Shown: piece after piece, positions 62,492-64,000 of the stretch
Numbering within the stretch: position 1 is the first letter of the stretch
Layout: each line of letters opens with the position of its first letter
Assembly: GCF_026427595.1 (NCBI RefSeq)
Contig: NZ_CP101527.1
Location: forward strand, 4,025,001 to 4,089,000
DNA length: 64,000 nt
Direction: 5' to 3'
Source of the DNA: Alkalimarinus sediminis
GTDB taxonomy: Bacteria > Pseudomonadota > Gammaproteobacteria > Pseudomonadales > Oleiphilaceae
Notes under the pieces: generated by a model
What the model saw: only the letters and a program-made list of their open reading frames with translations
What the model was told of the DNA's origin: nothing
Database searches by the model: none
Translations under genes and position numbers: made by a program

Positions 62492-64000
62492 GGCGGGCTT
62501 GTACCTTTTCAAATAACCATAAAATAAATGCACACAATGAGAGCAATACTATCGATGCAATACTCGCTTCTGCAATACGGTAAGTACCCGCATAACCATA
62601 AATCAGCCAAGGTAGAGTAGTCCAATCTTTGGTGCCAAAAATCGAAAAGATCGCCACATCTCCCATCGATAGCACCAACACTAATGCATAAGTCGAGAGA
62701 AATACCGAGCGTATAAAGGGCCATTCAATCGCCCAGCGCTGACGCCCGTTTAACTTTAATGATCGTGTGAGTGCGTTGTATTGTGCATCAAACTGGTACA
62801 GCCTTGGCTTGAGCTTTTGTACTGCAAATGGCACCACTAATGCAGTATTGAGAATGCCCACAAAAACAATCCCCCAGCGATCTATATCAATAATGGGTAG
62901 TAGAAATATAAATAACCCCACTGACATCACCATCGCAGGAGCAACAAGGGCATGTGTCGCCACCCATTCAAAGAGCACTCGCTTTCGAGGTTGTGCCGAT
63001 AAATTCATCTGCCTAATAGGCGTTAACATGGCATAAGCTAGCGCCATACCTATTGAGGCTGACAATATACCCAAACCTACCGTAATGAGTGTGGGCTTAA
63101 GCAATGAGCCCCACTCAATACGCAGCAAGTCTCCTTGGGTTACACCCGAAAATAAGGCTAACAATGGCAGAAGCAGTGCCACCCAAATCATAAAATAACT
63201 GCATTGCATCATCCGCGCGCGCCAACCAGTAGGCACAGGTCTCCACTCTTCTCGTGCAGTATCAATAGATAACCAATGACTGCTGCCAAAACGAGACACC
63301 ATCAAAAACAGGCCTCCCGCTATCAACAGCTGAGTCCAGGCCAACATTAAGGCTTCGGGTATATTAAAGTCATACTTCAGGGCTTGATAAATCGCCACTT
63401 CAAGTGTGGTCGATTTTGGCCCACCCCCCAGCGCTAAAACAATGGCAAAACTGTTAAAACACAGCACAAACACAAAACCAAAAAGCACCAGTGCAGTGCC
63501 ACGTAAGCTGCGCCACTCAATAATGCGTAGTTGCTGCCAGCGGCTTAATTTGAGCTGCATCGAAAGCTTCCAGCTGCTGTCTGGAATACTTTTAAACTGT
63601 TGGTAAAACACCCTAACCGCAAAAGGCATATTGAGGTAGATATGTGCTAATAATATGCCGTTTAAGCCATAGAGGTTCCAATCGCCTCCAAAAATAGTGG
63701 CGACCAAAGGTGAGAGTGCGCCAGAGCGCCCTAGCAACGACACCAACCCCGTAATCAAAACCAGTGTTGGCATCACAAAACAGAGCAAACAAAGAGCTAA
63801 AAATAGTCGGCGAGCGGGAAGGTCAGGAAGGTAGTACAACGCTCTGGCAATGGGCCACGCTAATAAGACGGATAATAATGCACTCAACAGTGCTTGCTTG
63901 AGTGAAAAGGCCAGTATGCTGTGAAAGTAACTATCGCTTAACAGCCCCCAGTCAGGGCCCTGATCGCTAAAACCAATTAGCCCTTGAAAGGCCAAAATGG
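62484..64000 (-). CDS. thiP: Thiamine ABC transporter permease, N-terminus cut by window edge
   Basis: About 505 residues of an ABC permease with two homologous halves, each with a permease (EAA-like) loop, matching the ThiP plan of a single fused permease. Recognisable parts are LLSVLLAWPIARALYY, the first-half loop region near IIEWRSLRGTALVLF, and the second-half WPFIRSVFLSTYALVLVLSMGDVAIFSIFG. The true start lies beyond 64000, since ThiP is usually about 530 residues. thiB is expected just upstream. Confidence 0.9.
   Translation of the reverse strand, partial: ILAFQGLIGFSDQGPDWGLLSDSYFHSILAFSLKQALLSALLSVLLAWPIARALYYLPDLPARRLFLALCLLCFVMPTLVLITGLVSLLGRSGALSPLVATIFGGDWNLYGLNGILLAHIYLNMPFAVRVFYQQFKSIPDSSWKLSMQLKLSRWQQLRIIEWRSLRGTALVLFGFVFVLCFNSFAIVLALGGGPKSTTLEVAIYQALKYDFNIPEALMLAWTQLLIAGGLFLMVSRFGSSHWLSIDTAREEWRPVPTGWRARMMQCSYFMIWVALLLPLLALFSGVTQGDLLRIEWGSLLKPTLITVGLGILSASIGMALAYAMLTPIRQMNLSAQPRKRVLFEWVATHALVAPAMVMSVGLFIFLLPIIDIDRWGIVFVGILNTALVVPFAVQKLKPRLYQFDAQYNALTRSLKLNGRQRWAIEWPFIRSVFLSTYALVLVLSMGDVAIFSIFGTKDWTTLPWLIYGYAGTYRIAEASIASIVLLSLCAFILWLFEKVQARHA

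Overview
The window reads as the chromosome of a free-living, probably marine gammaproteobacterium. Support comes from gammaproteobacterial family types (DUF2947, DUF2970, FklB, ArgP/LysE, a FinR/Fpr-like pair, ThiPQ), moderate GC, and several Na+-linked transport systems (a six-gene Mrp antiporter, a NhaD antiporter and a V-type ATPase whose proteolipid keeps the Na+-site residues). No phage, insertion sequence, CRISPR array, rRNA or tRNA was recognised. An Oceanospirillales/Alteromonadales-like origin is an inference, not a proof.

Layout. 1-3352 (minus): an operon of a DUF2760 membrane-anchored protein and two Hsp70-like ATPases, the second cut by the window edge. 3609-7545: DUF6435 small protein, an iron-sulfur photolyase, a secreted glutathione peroxidase, a flavodoxin-type reductase and a Tim44-domain protein. 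7669-12369: an unlisted 47-residue ORF, an NDH-2 dehydrogenase, a solute-binding-like protein, and a FinR-like LysR regulator divergent from ferredoxin-NADP reductase. 12429-16153: an AraC regulator divergent from a Baeyer-Villiger-type monooxygenase and an alpha/beta hydrolase, a likely ketone-to-ester-to-acid module. 16323-27369: mostly single genes (DUF2947, SutA-like, DMT exporter, LysE/ArgP pair, FklB, PhzF, YbaK, bacteriohemerythrin, DUF2970, an MBL enzyme, two more orphan solute-binding proteins), with several intergenic tandem repeats.

27556-33416 is a complete mrpA(B)CDEFG operon. 33930-37339 holds a small PstS-like protein and a porin, divergent from a methyl-accepting chemotaxis protein. 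37957-51567 is the most striking part: twelve closely spaced minus-strand genes in the order V-ATPase B-D-I-K-E-DUF2764-A, then arcD-arcA-arcB-arcC and a YfcC-type carrier. Arginine fermentation would make ATP by substrate-level phosphorylation next to an ATPase able to spend it on ion pumping. 51734-53891 is a CadR/PbrR-type regulator divergent from two cation-diffusion facilitators, with a recognisable 19-bp-spacer MerR-type promoter. 55650-57125 carries two near-identical ~160-bp elements, each ending in a terminator with a compensatory stem change, on either side of a metallo-beta-lactamase-fold gene; they look like a duplicated small RNA. The window closes with a P2-type Ca2+ ATPase divergent from nhaD across a structured 525-bp spacer, and thiQ/thiP (thiP cut by the window edge).

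A second recurring oddity is short tandem repeats that begin on or across the stop codon of four different genes (25014, 27369, 37331 and 54798).
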